DNA of 64,000 nucleotides. Source: Chitinophaga hostae. Its GTDB lineage: Bacteria; Bacteroidota; Bacteroidia; Chitinophagales; Chitinophagaceae. A model generated the notes under the pieces. It was not told the origin of the DNA, searched no databases, and saw only the letters and a program-made list of their open reading frames with translations. This document shows positions 8,107 to 16,948 of this stretch, in pieces. The position numbers were made by a program, and so were the translations under genes. How positions within the stretch are numbered: position 1 is the stretch's first letter; each line of letters opens with the position of its first letter. The stretch spans positions 62,001-126,000 of the forward strand of contig NZ_JAGTXB010000019.1 of the NCBI RefSeq assembly GCF_018224885.1. Reading direction: 5' to 3'.

Positions 8107-9507
8107 TTATTTCGTATACCCATCGTTCTGGGTCATATTCGGATTGGCATCCCGCTCCGTTTGCGGAACAGGCGCTACACGACGGGTATCACCATAATTC
8201 ACCACCCTGCCCTTGCCGTTCACCAGGTTACGCTTCAACCGGTTCAGGTCGTGGAAACGATCCCCCTCAAAGGCCAGCTCCTTTCTTCTTTCCAGGATAA
8301 TATCGTCCAGTAGCAGCGCGCCTGCAGAAGCATACACCAGCGAAGGATCACGCTGCGCCATCAGCGTGTTCAGATAAATCAACGCATTGACGTCATCTTT
8401 CAACCGGTTACTGGCTTCCGCCGCAATCAGGTACATTTCAGAAATCCGCAACACCTTTTTATTATCAAAATCACCGCTGGTATGCTGATACTTATTAACG
8501 ATGTATACGAGGGGCTGGGGATCCCTGGCGCCCTCGAGAATCAATCCCTTCCTCACATCGCTCGCGCCATACAGGTTATACAACGCAGGGACGCAAAGAA
8601 TATCGCCATAACCCAGCTGGTTGTACATGTTCCCCAACTCGTCATTACCCACATTTGTCAACGCATCGGCGCCTACTTCAAAAAGTGTTTCAGGCGTAGA
8701 AACAGAAGGCGTGGCTTCTGACCAATAAGCAGCCACCCGGTCTCTCGTTAAAAGAGGGATATTACTGTGGTCAATTACATCTTTGGCATAACTCAGCGCC
8801 TTGGCATAATCACCCTTATACAAATTTACTTTGGCCGCCAATCCACGGCAACCATACTTTGAAAAACGGGTAGCCAGCTTTGTTTGCGTAAACAGTGGAT
8901 ATGCTGCATCCAGGTCTGCCAGGATCTGTGTATATACCTCGCTGACCTTGTTACGCGCAGGACGCAGATCACGGTTGTAATGCAGGATAAGTGGTACCCC
9001 TTCCGCATCCGGATTTTCGCTGTATGGTTTGGCAAAAACCCTGATCAGGTTAAAATAAACCAACGCACGGATCGACAAGGCTTCTGCCTTAAACTGTTTG
9101 GCAGCTGCATCGTTGGCAAATTTCTGGTCTACCGCATCAATGATATTGTTGGTACGCAATATCACTTTATAGGCATCCAGCCAGTTTACACTCATCGTGG
9201 CATCCGTTACAGTAACAGAATAGTTCTGCTGCGCTGTATATCTCCCGGAATTATTTACAGAGATATAAGTGTTATCACCCATCAGATCACCGATCACCGG
9301 CAACGACCTGCCATAATAATCGGTTTCAGTAAGCCCCGCATAACTGCCGTTAACAGCATTTTCAATATCTGACACTGTTTCAAAAGCTGACTCCGTAGGT
9401 ACGCTCACATAAGGTGTGGTATCCAGGAATTTTTTCCCGCAGGAACCCAGCAACATCATAGCGCTAAATCCAGCCAGGGCCGTATATAGTTTGATTTGTC
9501 TTTTCAT
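8107..9507 (-). CDS. SusD/RagB-family outer-membrane glycan-binding lipoprotein
   Basis: The 466-residue product is a SusD-like lipoprotein that captures glycans on the cell surface and forms the lid of its SusC partner. It has a lipobox (LLGSCGKKFLDTTP), the N-terminal TPR-rich SusD core (TYISVN to LRTNNIIDAVDQKF), and the C-terminal RagB motif ILERRKELAFEGDRFHDLNRL. I start it at the ATG at 9505-9507, because the frame upstream overlaps the end of SusC and has no signal peptide. It begins 16 bases after SusC ends and is certainly cotranscribed. No enzyme gene follows, so the substrate is unknown. Confidence 0.92.
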   Translation of the reverse strand: MKRQIKLYTALAGFSAMMLLGSCGKKFLDTTPYVSVPTESAFETVSDIENAVNGSYAGLTETDYYGRSLPVIGDLMGDNTYISVNNSGRYTAQQNYSVTVTDATMSVNWLDAYKVILRTNNIIDAVDQKFANDAAAKQFKAEALSIRALVYFNLIRVFAKPYSENPDAEGVPLILHYNRDLRPARNKVSEVYTQILADLDAAYPLFTQTKLATRFSKYGCRGLAAKVNLYKGDYAKALSYAKDVIDHSNIPLLTRDRVAAYWSEATPSVSTPETLFEVGADALTNVGNDELGNMYNQLGYGDILCVPALYNLYGASDVRKGLILEGARDPQPLVYIVNKYQHTSGDFDNKKVLRISEMYLIAAEASNRLKDDVNALIYLNTLMAQRDPSLVYASAGALLLDDIILERRKELAFEGDRFHDLNRLKRNLVNGKGRVVNYGDTRRVAPVPQTERDANPNMTQNDGYTK

Positions 9508-9523
9508 CGTTTGTACGTTTAAG

Positions 9524-12500
9524 TTATAGTCCCAGGTTAATACCCACAGTATAGATCTTTGGCATGTATACTTCCAGGTTCGATTGACTCGTAACACTTG
9601 CTTCAGGATCTGAGGTAATGTTCTTATCCTTTACCCAGGTCCATACATTAGTACCCCTTACGTATAAACGCAGACTGGATATTTTGGCATGCGACAGCCA
9701 TGACTGCGGGAAAGAATAACTCAGCGTTACATCCCTCAGACGGATATAATCGCCTTTATACAACCAGCGGGTAGAAGACTCGCTCGAATTTTTATTGCCT
9801 CCGTACACATACTTCGGCACATTTGTTTCATCTCCTTTCTTCTGCCACCTGTTCAGCTGCGGCGCCATTTTATTAAAGGAGCCCGCAAAGCCATCCCCCT
9901 GCAGATACCTGGCCCAGGTGTCCTGCACATAGTTGCCATAATTATAGTACAACAGGCCATCCAGGCTAAAGCCTTTAAAACTAAAAGTAGATCCGAAGCT
10001 GCCAAAGAATTTGGGAGAAGCAGATCCGTAGATAACACGTTTGGCAGCAGAATAGCTGTTGGTTTTTTCGTTATGCGTATCGTCCTTGTACCACTGCGGG
10101 TCGCCGTTTTCTTTGTCTACACCCGCCCATTCACGCAGATAGAAAGACTGAAAATCGTGTCCTACCTGGCGAATAAATGAACCGCTGATCTGCGGTTGAC
10201 TGCTTACCAGCGAGATCACTTCATTTTTATTGCGGGCAAAATTAAAGCTCGCATCCCAGCGGAAATCACCTGCTATCACCGGTGTACCCGACAAAGCTAT
10301 TTCCACACCTTTGTTACGGATAGAACCAATGTTGTTGAGGAAGTCCTGGAAGCCGGATGTCCTGGATAAAGGTTGCTCCATCAACAGGCTGGAAGTAGTT
10401 CTGGTATAGTATTCCACGGTAGCATTCAACCTGTTTTTAAACAACGAGAAATCAATGCCGATATCCAGTGGTTTGTTTATTTCCCAGGTTAACGCAGGAT
10501 TACCAGCAGACAACGGCGCGCTGCCCACACTGCCTTCGTAATTATAGTTAAAAGAATTATTCTTAGTATCTACACCCGTACCATAACCATAGAGCGAACG
10601 CCAGATATAGTCAAATTGGTAAGCGCCAAAATTGGCATTACCATTCTGTCCGTAAGAAGCCCTTAACTTCAGCTGGTTCAGCCAACCGATTCCCTTGATA
10701 AATTCTTCCTGATCCAGGTTCCAGGAACCGCCTACGGACCAGAAATTACCATAGCGATTAACACTGCCAAAACGGGAAGATCCATCTCTTCTGTAACTGG
10801 CCGACAACACATACTTGCCGTTATAGGTAATATCTCCCAATCCGAGTATAGAAGCAAACGCATAGTCGGAACCATTACCGCTGGCAGCAGTAAAATTGGC
10901 GCCCGCAGCCGCATACTGGATATTCAGCCTTGCCGGTAAATTACGGGCTTCAGTGTTGCTCATAAATAATTTCGACTTCTGCGCTTCATAACCTGCCTTT
11001 AAATTCAATACCCACCGGTTGTCCTTTTTCAGGTCAACATGGTAGTTCAGCATGTTTGTCCATACCCAATTGAAATACCGGGTATAGGTATGATTTACGA
11101 TACCATGATCATTAAAACCATCGCCGTACAACGGGTTATTATATTTAAATTCTTCCAGGTTGTTATAATCAACACCATATTTGGAAGTGAATTTCAAACC
11201 AGGCAGAATCGCATATTCGGCCCATACCGTACCAATACCTTTCAGCATAGCGGTATTGTCTTTATCCATCGCGGCAATAGCAACTGGGTTAAAGGTGCCG
11301 CCAGGACCAAATTCCGCCTGCGGATCGGCAGAAAAATTAATGCTGCCGTCCGGCTTGTAGGGCGACTGTGCAGGCAACAGAAAATATCCCGCCAGCACCG
11401 GGTTGGCAAAAGTGCCGCCATTGGTAGGACCTACCTGCCGCGAAGACGAGAAAAGAATATTACTGCCAAACGATAACCGCTCAGTAGCTTTATGTTTGAT
11501 GCTGATATTAGCGCTGGCCCTGTCGAAAGAAGATGCCAGCACCGTTCCTTCCTGTTTGAAATAACCGCCGGATAAATGAAACTGGGTTTTCTCATTTCCT
11601 CCATCCGCTGAAAGATTGTACTGCATTTGCTGCCCGTTGCGCGTAACAACATCCAGCCAGTCAGTGTTAACACCTTTTCCCGTACCAAAAGCCGCATCCA
11701 CATCTTTTAAAGCAGATGCCAGGTCAGGGTAATCGCCGGTATTAAACAATCCTTCCGCCGTCAGATTACGAAACTCCTCATTGGTGAGCGGGCGGCTTTC
11801 GCTGCGCAGGATTGGTTTTGCAGTTCCATACTCAGCGTCGGCACGAATACGGGTTTTACCATTTCTTCCGCTCTTGGTGGTGATGATCACCACACCATTG
11901 GCCGCACGGGAACCATAAATAGACGAAGACGCCGCGTCTTTAAGTACAGAAATACTTTCTATATCGTTGGGGTTAATACCTGATAATGCGTTGGCTGTAG
12001 TGGTATTCCTCGAAAGGTCACCGGTGTTGATAGGTACCCCGTCTACTACATACAACGGCGCAGCGCTGGAGTTAATAGAACCTATACCGCGGATACGTAC
12101 CTGTTGTACTGCGCCCGGCTGGCCGGAACCGCCTACAGACTGAAGCCCGGGCACCTTACCTTGCAAAATTTTATCTACCGAGGTAAAGGGTACATTCTCT
12201 ACCTCCTTACCTCCTACCTGTGCCACCGCACCGGTTTGATTTAATTTGGTTTGTGTACCATAACCTACTACCACTACCTCACTCAATCCTTCTGAACCTT
12301 GTGTGAGCGCGATATCCAGGTTGGTTAAACCGGTAATATTTTTTTCGATGGTCTGGTATCCCAGGAAGGAAAATACCAATACCCTGGCGCCCTGCGGAAC
12401 GGTAATCGTAAATGCTCCGTTACCGCCGGAGGTAGTTCCTGTATTAGTTCCTTTGATTTTGACAGATACACCCGGAAGCGATGCTCCGTCGGTTTTGTCG

Positions 12501-12589
12501 GTGACTTTTCCTGTCAATGTTCTCGTTTGTGCTGCACCGTGCAGGGCACACGATAGCAAGAGAAGCCACAGGAGTAGCTCTTTCTTCAT
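9524..12589 (-). CDS. SusC/RagA-family TonB-dependent transporter
   Basis: This 1021-residue outer-membrane transporter imports ligands captured by SusD, powered by TonB. After a signal peptide (about 20 residues) come a carboxypeptidase-regulatory-like domain (about 23-105), the SusC signature SEVVVVGYGTQ, a plug domain (about 115-225, with YVVDGVP and IYGSRAANGVVIITTK), and the 22-strand barrel to the C-terminal YTVGINLGL. There is no N-terminal STN domain, so it is not of the FecI/FecR-controlled type, unlike the SusC at 47411. No regulator gene is adjacent. A 587-base AT-rich region separates it from the divergent GNAT gene. Confidence 0.95.
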   Translation of the reverse strand: MKKELLLWLLLLSCALHGAAQTRTLTGKVTDKTDGASLPGVSVKIKGTNTGTTSGGNGAFTITVPQGARVLVFSFLGYQTIEKNITGLTNLDIALTQGSEGLSEVVVVGYGTQTKLNQTGAVAQVGGKEVENVPFTSVDKILQGKVPGLQSVGGSGQPGAVQQVRIRGIGSINSSAAPLYVVDGVPINTGDLSRNTTTANALSGINPNDIESISVLKDAASSSIYGSRAANGVVIITTKSGRNGKTRIRADAEYGTAKPILRSESRPLTNEEFRNLTAEGLFNTGDYPDLASALKDVDAAFGTGKGVNTDWLDVVTRNGQQMQYNLSADGGNEKTQFHLSGGYFKQEGTVLASSFDRASANISIKHKATERLSFGSNILFSSSRQVGPTNGGTFANPVLAGYFLLPAQSPYKPDGSINFSADPQAEFGPGGTFNPVAIAAMDKDNTAMLKGIGTVWAEYAILPGLKFTSKYGVDYNNLEEFKYNNPLYGDGFNDHGIVNHTYTRYFNWVWTNMLNYHVDLKKDNRWVLNLKAGYEAQKSKLFMSNTEARNLPARLNIQYAAAGANFTAASGNGSDYAFASILGLGDITYNGKYVLSASYRRDGSSRFGSVNRYGNFWSVGGSWNLDQEEFIKGIGWLNQLKLRASYGQNGNANFGAYQFDYIWRSLYGYGTGVDTKNNSFNYNYEGSVGSAPLSAGNPALTWEINKPLDIGIDFSLFKNRLNATVEYYTRTTSSLLMEQPLSRTSGFQDFLNNIGSIRNKGVEIALSGTPVIAGDFRWDASFNFARNKNEVISLVSSQPQISGSFIRQVGHDFQSFYLREWAGVDKENGDPQWYKDDTHNEKTNSYSAAKRVIYGSASPKFFGSFGSTFSFKGFSLDGLLYYNYGNYVQDTWARYLQGDGFAGSFNKMAPQLNRWQKKGDETNVPKYVYGGNKNSSESSTRWLYKGDYIRLRDVTLSYSFPQSWLSHAKISSLRLYVRGTNVWTWVKDKNITSDPEASVTSQSNLEVYMPKIYTVGINLGL

Positions 12590-13087
12590 AAGCGATTTTT
12601 TTGGTTAGATTTAATAAAGGATGATGACAGATTAACTATAGGCTAATGCACATAGGTCAATAATTATAGGTTGATAACTACCTGTTTAGCTGTTACACTA
12701 AACCAATGAAACAAGGGTTTGTACTACTGCTTAACTGACGATTTTGTTTGTGACTAAAGGGCTTGATTCATGCTGTTGATTTTGGTTGAAAACTCATTGA
12801 TTGCTACACGGGTTCCGTTTTAATACACTTCAATAATGGGCAATTATGGGTTTGATATCTGGTTGAAAATTGAATTCATGATTTTGGTTGCTGCAAGGGT
12901 CGATTCACTTTGTAAATTAAATAAAAAAAAAGTTGTTCCACCAACTATTCTTTTAAAAAAATAATAAAAAAGTGCGGATGCCCATAGATACTGCATTCCG
13001 TAGGCAGTAGCCATGTGTAAATGTTATCTTGACCTGCTTTCACCACGGCAGGGATTTTATGCTGCCACCCGGACTGGAAAAAAATAA
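12590..13087. other. AT-rich intergenic leader with short direct repeats
   Basis: About 500 bases between divergent genes hold no reading frame I can support. The stretch is AT-rich and contains direct repeats: GATTTTGGTTG at 12778-12788 and 12880-12890, and TGGTTGAAAA at 12783-12792 and 12860-12869. On the minus strand it would be the 5' region of the SusC/SusD transcript. I could not find a TAnnTTTG box for that operon. Confidence 0.4.
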
Positions 13088-13095
13088 TACATTTG
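13088..13095 (+). promoter_or_regulatory. Candidate -7 promoter box (TACATTTG) of the GNAT gene
   Basis: TACATTTG matches TAnnTTTG. It overlaps the upstream TTG of the GNAT frame, which argues that translation starts later, at the ATG at 13177. The -33 element is degenerate. Confidence 0.5.
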
Positions 13096-13176
13096 CAACG
13101 CAAAACAATCGTCATCAAAAAAGAATTCGAGGGCCCGGAACAGGCAACTGAAACAACAATCTCTTCAATCCTAACT

Positions 13177-13833
13177 ATGTCCGACCAACAACATCAGGCC
13201 GATCCTCAATTAGTAGCCCAATGGGTTCAGGGATGGTCCTTAGCCAGAGAAGTAGCTTTACCCGTGTGGGAGAATGGCGTGTACCGCGTAGAAGTAGGTT
13301 GGCCGGATGTAATAAGACGTTTTGTTTTTCCATCCCTTACGCCTGCCGTAGGACAACTGGCCGAAACTATTTCCGATCCTTATATTATACTAAAGATTTT
13401 TGCAGCACCGGAAGAGGTGCGAAAATGCCTGCCATCCAACTGGATGGTACACCCTGCCGCTTTTATGATGACCTGCCTGCAGCCGATGAAAACCGTCAAC
13501 ATGCAGCTGGATAAGGAATACACACTGGATATCTCCGATAACATGGCTGTACCTATAGCGCGGGTGCTCACCTCCCAGGGCGAAGTAGCCGCCATCGGCA
13601 GGATCGCCTTTACGGAAGATGCCGGCATTTACGACCGGATCGAAACGCATCCGCTTCACCGGCGCCGCGGTCTTGGTACAGTTGTTATGAAAGCACTGGA
13701 AAGCGTAGGTGCTGCCCGCGGCATTACAAAAGGCCTGCTGGTAGCTACCGCCCCGGGCAGAGCCCTGTATGAAACGCTGGGTTGGGAAGTGCATTCGTTA
13801 TATACTACCGCGGAAATACCGGCGCAGCAATAA
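13177..13833 (+). CDS. GNAT-family N-acetyltransferase
   Basis: The 218-residue product carries the acetyl-CoA-binding motif of GNAT enzymes near its C-terminus: THPLHRRRGLGTVVMKALESVGAARG, with the RxxGxG loop, followed by ALYETLGWEV. The first 110 residues form a separate N-terminal region (QGWSLAREVALPVWENGVYRVEVGWPDV), seen in a subgroup of bacterial GNAT proteins of unknown substrate. I chose the ATG at 13177 because a promoter-like -7 box lies across the alternative upstream start. The acceptor substrate is unknown. Confidence 0.85.
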   Translation: MSDQQHQADPQLVAQWVQGWSLAREVALPVWENGVYRVEVGWPDVIRRFVFPSLTPAVGQLAETISDPYIILKIFAAPEEVRKCLPSNWMVHPAAFMMTCLQPMKTVNMQLDKEYTLDISDNMAVPIARVLTSQGEVAAIGRIAFTEDAGIYDRIETHPLHRRRGLGTVVMKALESVGAARGITKGLLVATAPGRALYETLGWEVHSLYTTAEIPAQQ

Positions 13834-13946
13834 ATTTATTTCTGTGCCACTACCAGGAAACGAAGGAATCACTGCATCCGGCAACAATTTAATTAAAAAG
13901 AAAAATACTTGTTCAGTTTCCGGTTGTTGCCCACTCCGTACTATCT

Positions 13947-13954
13947 TACTTTTG
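13947..13954 (+). promoter_or_regulatory. Candidate promoter of the Ada-type gene (-7 TACTTTTG)
   Basis: TACTTTTG at 13947-13954 matches TAnnTTTG. A GTTG at 13923-13926 lies 20 bases upstream, close to the -33 TTTG consensus. The ATG follows 20 bases after the -7 box. Confidence 0.55.
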
Positions 13955-13973
13955 ATAAAAAAGAAAGATCGAT

Positions 13974-15014
13974 ATGCTGACGGATGAAATCATGTACCAG
14001 GCACTCCTCGACAAAGATGTTTCTTATGAAGGAACATTTATAGCAGCGGTAAAAACCACCGGCATATTCTGCCGCCCAACCTGTACGGCCAGGAAGCCCA
14101 AAGCCGAAAACGTGGAATTCTTTCCTTCCGCCAAAGAGGCCATACTAAAGGGATACCGGCCCTGCAAAGTATGTAACCCGCTCGAAAAAATGAACGAAAC
14201 ACCACCATATATAAAAGAGATCCTTGATGAACTGAATGCAGATCCTTCCAGGAAATTTAAAGATGCCGACCTGCTCCGCAGGGGAATTGAACCCAGCAAT
14301 ATCAGGCGCTGGTTTTTAAAAAATCATGGTGTCACCTTCCAGGCTTATCAGCGGATGTTCCGGATAAATTCTGCCTTTAAAAAAATACAGAACGGCGATA
14401 CCATCACATCGGCGGCATTTGATGCAGGATATGAATCTGTCAGCGGGTTCACGGATTCCTTTAAAGCTGTATTTGGCGTATCGCCCTCCAATAGCAAAGA
14501 TAAACACATCATCAATATCACAAGACTGGAAACGTCTTTGGGGACTATGTTTGCCTGCGCCGCGGAACCGGGCATCTGCCTGCTGGAATTCACCGATCGC
14601 AAAATGCTGGAAACCGAATTAACGACGCTCGCCAAACAATTAAATGCCAATATTATCCAGGGCGCCAACCCGCACTTCAACGTGTTGAAAACACAGCTGG
14701 AAGAATATTTTGAAGGAAAAAGAAGAGTATTTACCGTTCCGTTGTTTACACCCGGCACGCCTTTCCAGCAAACCATATGGCGCGTTCTGCGGGATATTCC
14801 CTACGGCGCCACCAGGTCTTACAAAGACCAGGCGGCCGCCATCAACCAACCCGGCGCTATCCGTGCGGTAGCCAACGCCAATGGCATGAACAGGATCTCT
14901 ATCCTGGTTCCATGTCACCGCGTGATCGGTACAGATGGAAACCTCACCGGCTACGGTGGCGGTATCTGGAGAAAAAAATGGTTGCTCGACTTCGAAAATT
15001 CAAATTCAATTTAA
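13974..15014 (+). CDS. ada: Ada-type bifunctional alkylation-repair protein and regulator
   Basis: The 346-residue protein fuses three parts. Residues 1-75 form the Ada zinc domain with four cysteines (C33, C37, C64, C67), which in E. coli Ada accepts methyl groups from phosphotriesters. Residues about 80-175 are an AraC-type helix-turn-helix region. Residues about 180-346 are the O6-methylguanine-DNA methyltransferase domain, with the active-site motif PCHRV at C314 and an asparagine hinge before it. It repairs alkylated DNA and, once methylated, probably activates its own transcription. The MFS gene starts 9 bases after its stop, so an exporter is coupled to the alkylation response. Confidence 0.95.
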   Translation: MLTDEIMYQALLDKDVSYEGTFIAAVKTTGIFCRPTCTARKPKAENVEFFPSAKEAILKGYRPCKVCNPLEKMNETPPYIKEILDELNADPSRKFKDADLLRRGIEPSNIRRWFLKNHGVTFQAYQRMFRINSAFKKIQNGDTITSAAFDAGYESVSGFTDSFKAVFGVSPSNSKDKHIINITRLETSLGTMFACAAEPGICLLEFTDRKMLETELTTLAKQLNANIIQGANPHFNVLKTQLEEYFEGKRRVFTVPLFTPGTPFQQTIWRVLRDIPYGATRSYKDQAAAINQPGAIRAVANANGMNRISILVPCHRVIGTDGNLTGYGGGIWRKKWLLDFENSNSI

Positions 15015-15023
15015 CCCGGAAAT

Positions 15024-16457
15024 ATGATCACTACTGCAAAATGCAACAGATGGAAAGCACTTTCCGTCGTCCTCACTGCGCCCCTACTTTATGTTATCGA
15101 CATTTTTATCATCAACATGGCCATCCCCGGTATCAAGAAAGGTGTGCATGCTACAGACGGGGAAGTGCAACTGGTGATTGCCGGCTACCTGCTGGGCAGC
15201 GCTTCTTTTCTCATCACCGGCGGCAGAGCGGGCGACTACCTGGGCCGTAAAAAAGTATTTTTCTGGGGGATGTTTTTCTTCACACTCACTTCCTGTCTTT
15301 GCGGCTTATCACAAACCGCGTGGGAACTAAATATTACCCGCTTCTTCCAGGGACTGAGCTCTGCTTTTATGGTACCGCAGTCTATCGCATTTATACAGGT
15401 GCTCTTTACGGATGAGCGGGAAAGAGCCAAAGCTATTGGCTGGTACGGCATTACGCTGAGCATTGCGGCCATTATCGGGCAAATACTGGGCGGCTACCTG
15501 GTTGATACACATTTCGTCATCGCCGGGTGGAGACTGATCTTTTTTATCAATCTGCCGGTAGGCCTGGCAGCACTCTGGGCCATTTATCATTACCTGGAAG
15601 AAACACCAAAAGATACCGGGCAGCGATTTGATTACCGGGGAGCGCTGATCCTCACCACCGGTCTTATTTGCCTGATCTGGCCGCTCACCAAGGGACGTGA
15701 GCTGGGCTGGCCGTGGTGGAGCATTGCGTTGTTATTATCTTCCCTGTTTATTTTCGCTTACTTTATCCGCGATCAGCAAACAAAAGTGCTGCTACACAAA
15801 GGCAGTCTGATCGACACCGCACTATTTAAGATCCGGGAATTTAACATCGGCCTGCTGGCAGTGCTGTTCCACTTCATGATGCACACCGCCTACCTGCTCA
15901 TGAGCGCTATTTACTTACAGAATGGACTTGGTTTCTCGGCACTCGATTGCGGGCTTGCTTTTATACTGCATGCCATTCTGTTTATGATCTCCTCTATGAT
16001 AGCCGCCAAACTCATTGTTAAATACGGGAAATGGGTATTGCAGGCGGGACTGTTGATTATCCTGGTGGCGTTCCTGTTACAGATCCGATTGTTCCGGCCA
16101 ACGGTAAGTCCGCTGTGTGTTACATTACTGATAGGCGTCTATGGCCTGGGTAACGGACTGGTACTTCCCTTCCTGCTAAACATTGCGCTGAAAAGTGTAC
16201 CGGTGAAATTTGCGGGAGTGGCGGCGGGCGTATTCTCTACCTTTCAGCAAACTGCCTCCGCTTTAGGTATCAGTATACTGGGCGGTGTTTTCTATTATGT
16301 TGTCAGCCTTCATGAATCATCTCCCGATTACCTGATAGCTTTTGATACAGGCATTACCGTTAGTATCATCTGCCTCGGAATAGTAGCTGTTATGTTATGG
16401 ATATTACCGGAAACAACCGATCAGCATACAATGGAATTACAACCGGAAGGTATCTGA
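15024..16457 (+). CDS. MFS transporter, DHA2 (EmrB/QacA) family
   Basis: The 477-residue protein has about 14 hydrophobic segments, the number typical of the DHA2 drug:proton antiporters. The loop 2-3 motif GGRAGDYLGRKKVF and the antiporter motif C-like GPILGG counterpart IIGQILGGYLVD are visible, as is the FFINLPVGLAAL segment conserved in EmrB/QacA proteins. It acts in the inner membrane to export small hydrophobic compounds. It follows ada by 9 bases in what looks like one operon, suggesting export of an alkylating or genotoxic compound, although that link is only contextual. Confidence 0.9.
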   Translation: MITTAKCNRWKALSVVLTAPLLYVIDIFIINMAIPGIKKGVHATDGEVQLVIAGYLLGSASFLITGGRAGDYLGRKKVFFWGMFFFTLTSCLCGLSQTAWELNITRFFQGLSSAFMVPQSIAFIQVLFTDERERAKAIGWYGITLSIAAIIGQILGGYLVDTHFVIAGWRLIFFINLPVGLAALWAIYHYLEETPKDTGQRFDYRGALILTTGLICLIWPLTKGRELGWPWWSIALLLSSLFIFAYFIRDQQTKVLLHKGSLIDTALFKIREFNIGLLAVLFHFMMHTAYLLMSAIYLQNGLGFSALDCGLAFILHAILFMISSMIAAKLIVKYGKWVLQAGLLIILVAFLLQIRLFRPTVSPLCVTLLIGVYGLGNGLVLPFLLNIALKSVPVKFAGVAAGVFSTFQQTASALGISILGGVFYYVVSLHESSPDYLIAFDTGITVSIICLGIVAVMLWILPETTDQHTMELQPEGI

Positions 16458-16459
16458 TC

Positions 16460-16948
16460 TTACTTTACCCGGTCCCAGTAAATTGTTTTTCCCAGGAGTT
16501 CAATACCAATATATCCCCTGAGCGCTAACCGGCCATTCTTTAGTTTCATCACAGCGGTATAAGATTTCCCGGAAGTAGGGTCATAGATCTTGCCATCCTC
16601 CCATTGCCCGTTCTGATACCGGAAACCAGTCAGCATCACTATATTGGGCCATGCCCTGCTTCTTAAAGCGATATTGGGGTTCAGCGTATCTTTACGTGGA
16701 ACCCCTCTCTCGTCCAACATATATTTTCCCCATAACAGCTTCCCGAAATACTGGTCACCTGATTGATAGATCTCTATCTTACCTGATCTGTCCTCGTTTT
16801 GCCAGGTACCCAATATGCCGTGTTCATTACTTTGTGCATGGGTTGTTAACAGGAAGATAAAGAGGCAAACAAAAAACAGGCCGCCTGTTTGAGTTGCTTT
16901 TTTTAACCCGGAAATTTTAGTATACTGGAGGTTTATACAGATGAACAT
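16460..16948 (-). CDS. Secreted DUF2147 domain protein
   Basis: After an N-terminal signal segment (LFFVCLFIFLLTTHAQS, about residues 24-40) the protein carries one DUF2147 domain: GILGTWQNEDRSGKIEIYQSG, YFGKLLWGKY and the C-terminal LRGYIGIELLGKTIYWDRVK. These are periplasmic calycin-like beta-barrels of unknown function. The only in-frame ATG lies at 16946-16948, inside the first codons of the divergent fucosidase gene, so the two coding regions overlap head to head by 8 bases. The stop is 2 bases from the stop of the MFS gene. Confidence 0.85.
   Translation of the reverse strand: MFICINLQYTKISGLKKATQTGGLFFVCLFIFLLTTHAQSNEHGILGTWQNEDRSGKIEIYQSGDQYFGKLLWGKYMLDERGVPRKDTLNPNIALRSRAWPNIVMLTGFRYQNGQWEDGKIYDPTSGKSYTAVMKLKNGRLALRGYIGIELLGKTIYWDRVK

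Noticed and set aside
9514..9521. ACGTTTAA half-site between SusC and SusD resembling the LacI operator
   Set aside because: Only half of the palindrome is present, and it lies inside an operon rather than before a transcription unit.
13093..13176. Upstream extension of the GNAT gene from a TTG codon
   Set aside because: The TTG is part of a TACATTTG promoter box, and the added residues do not resemble the family.
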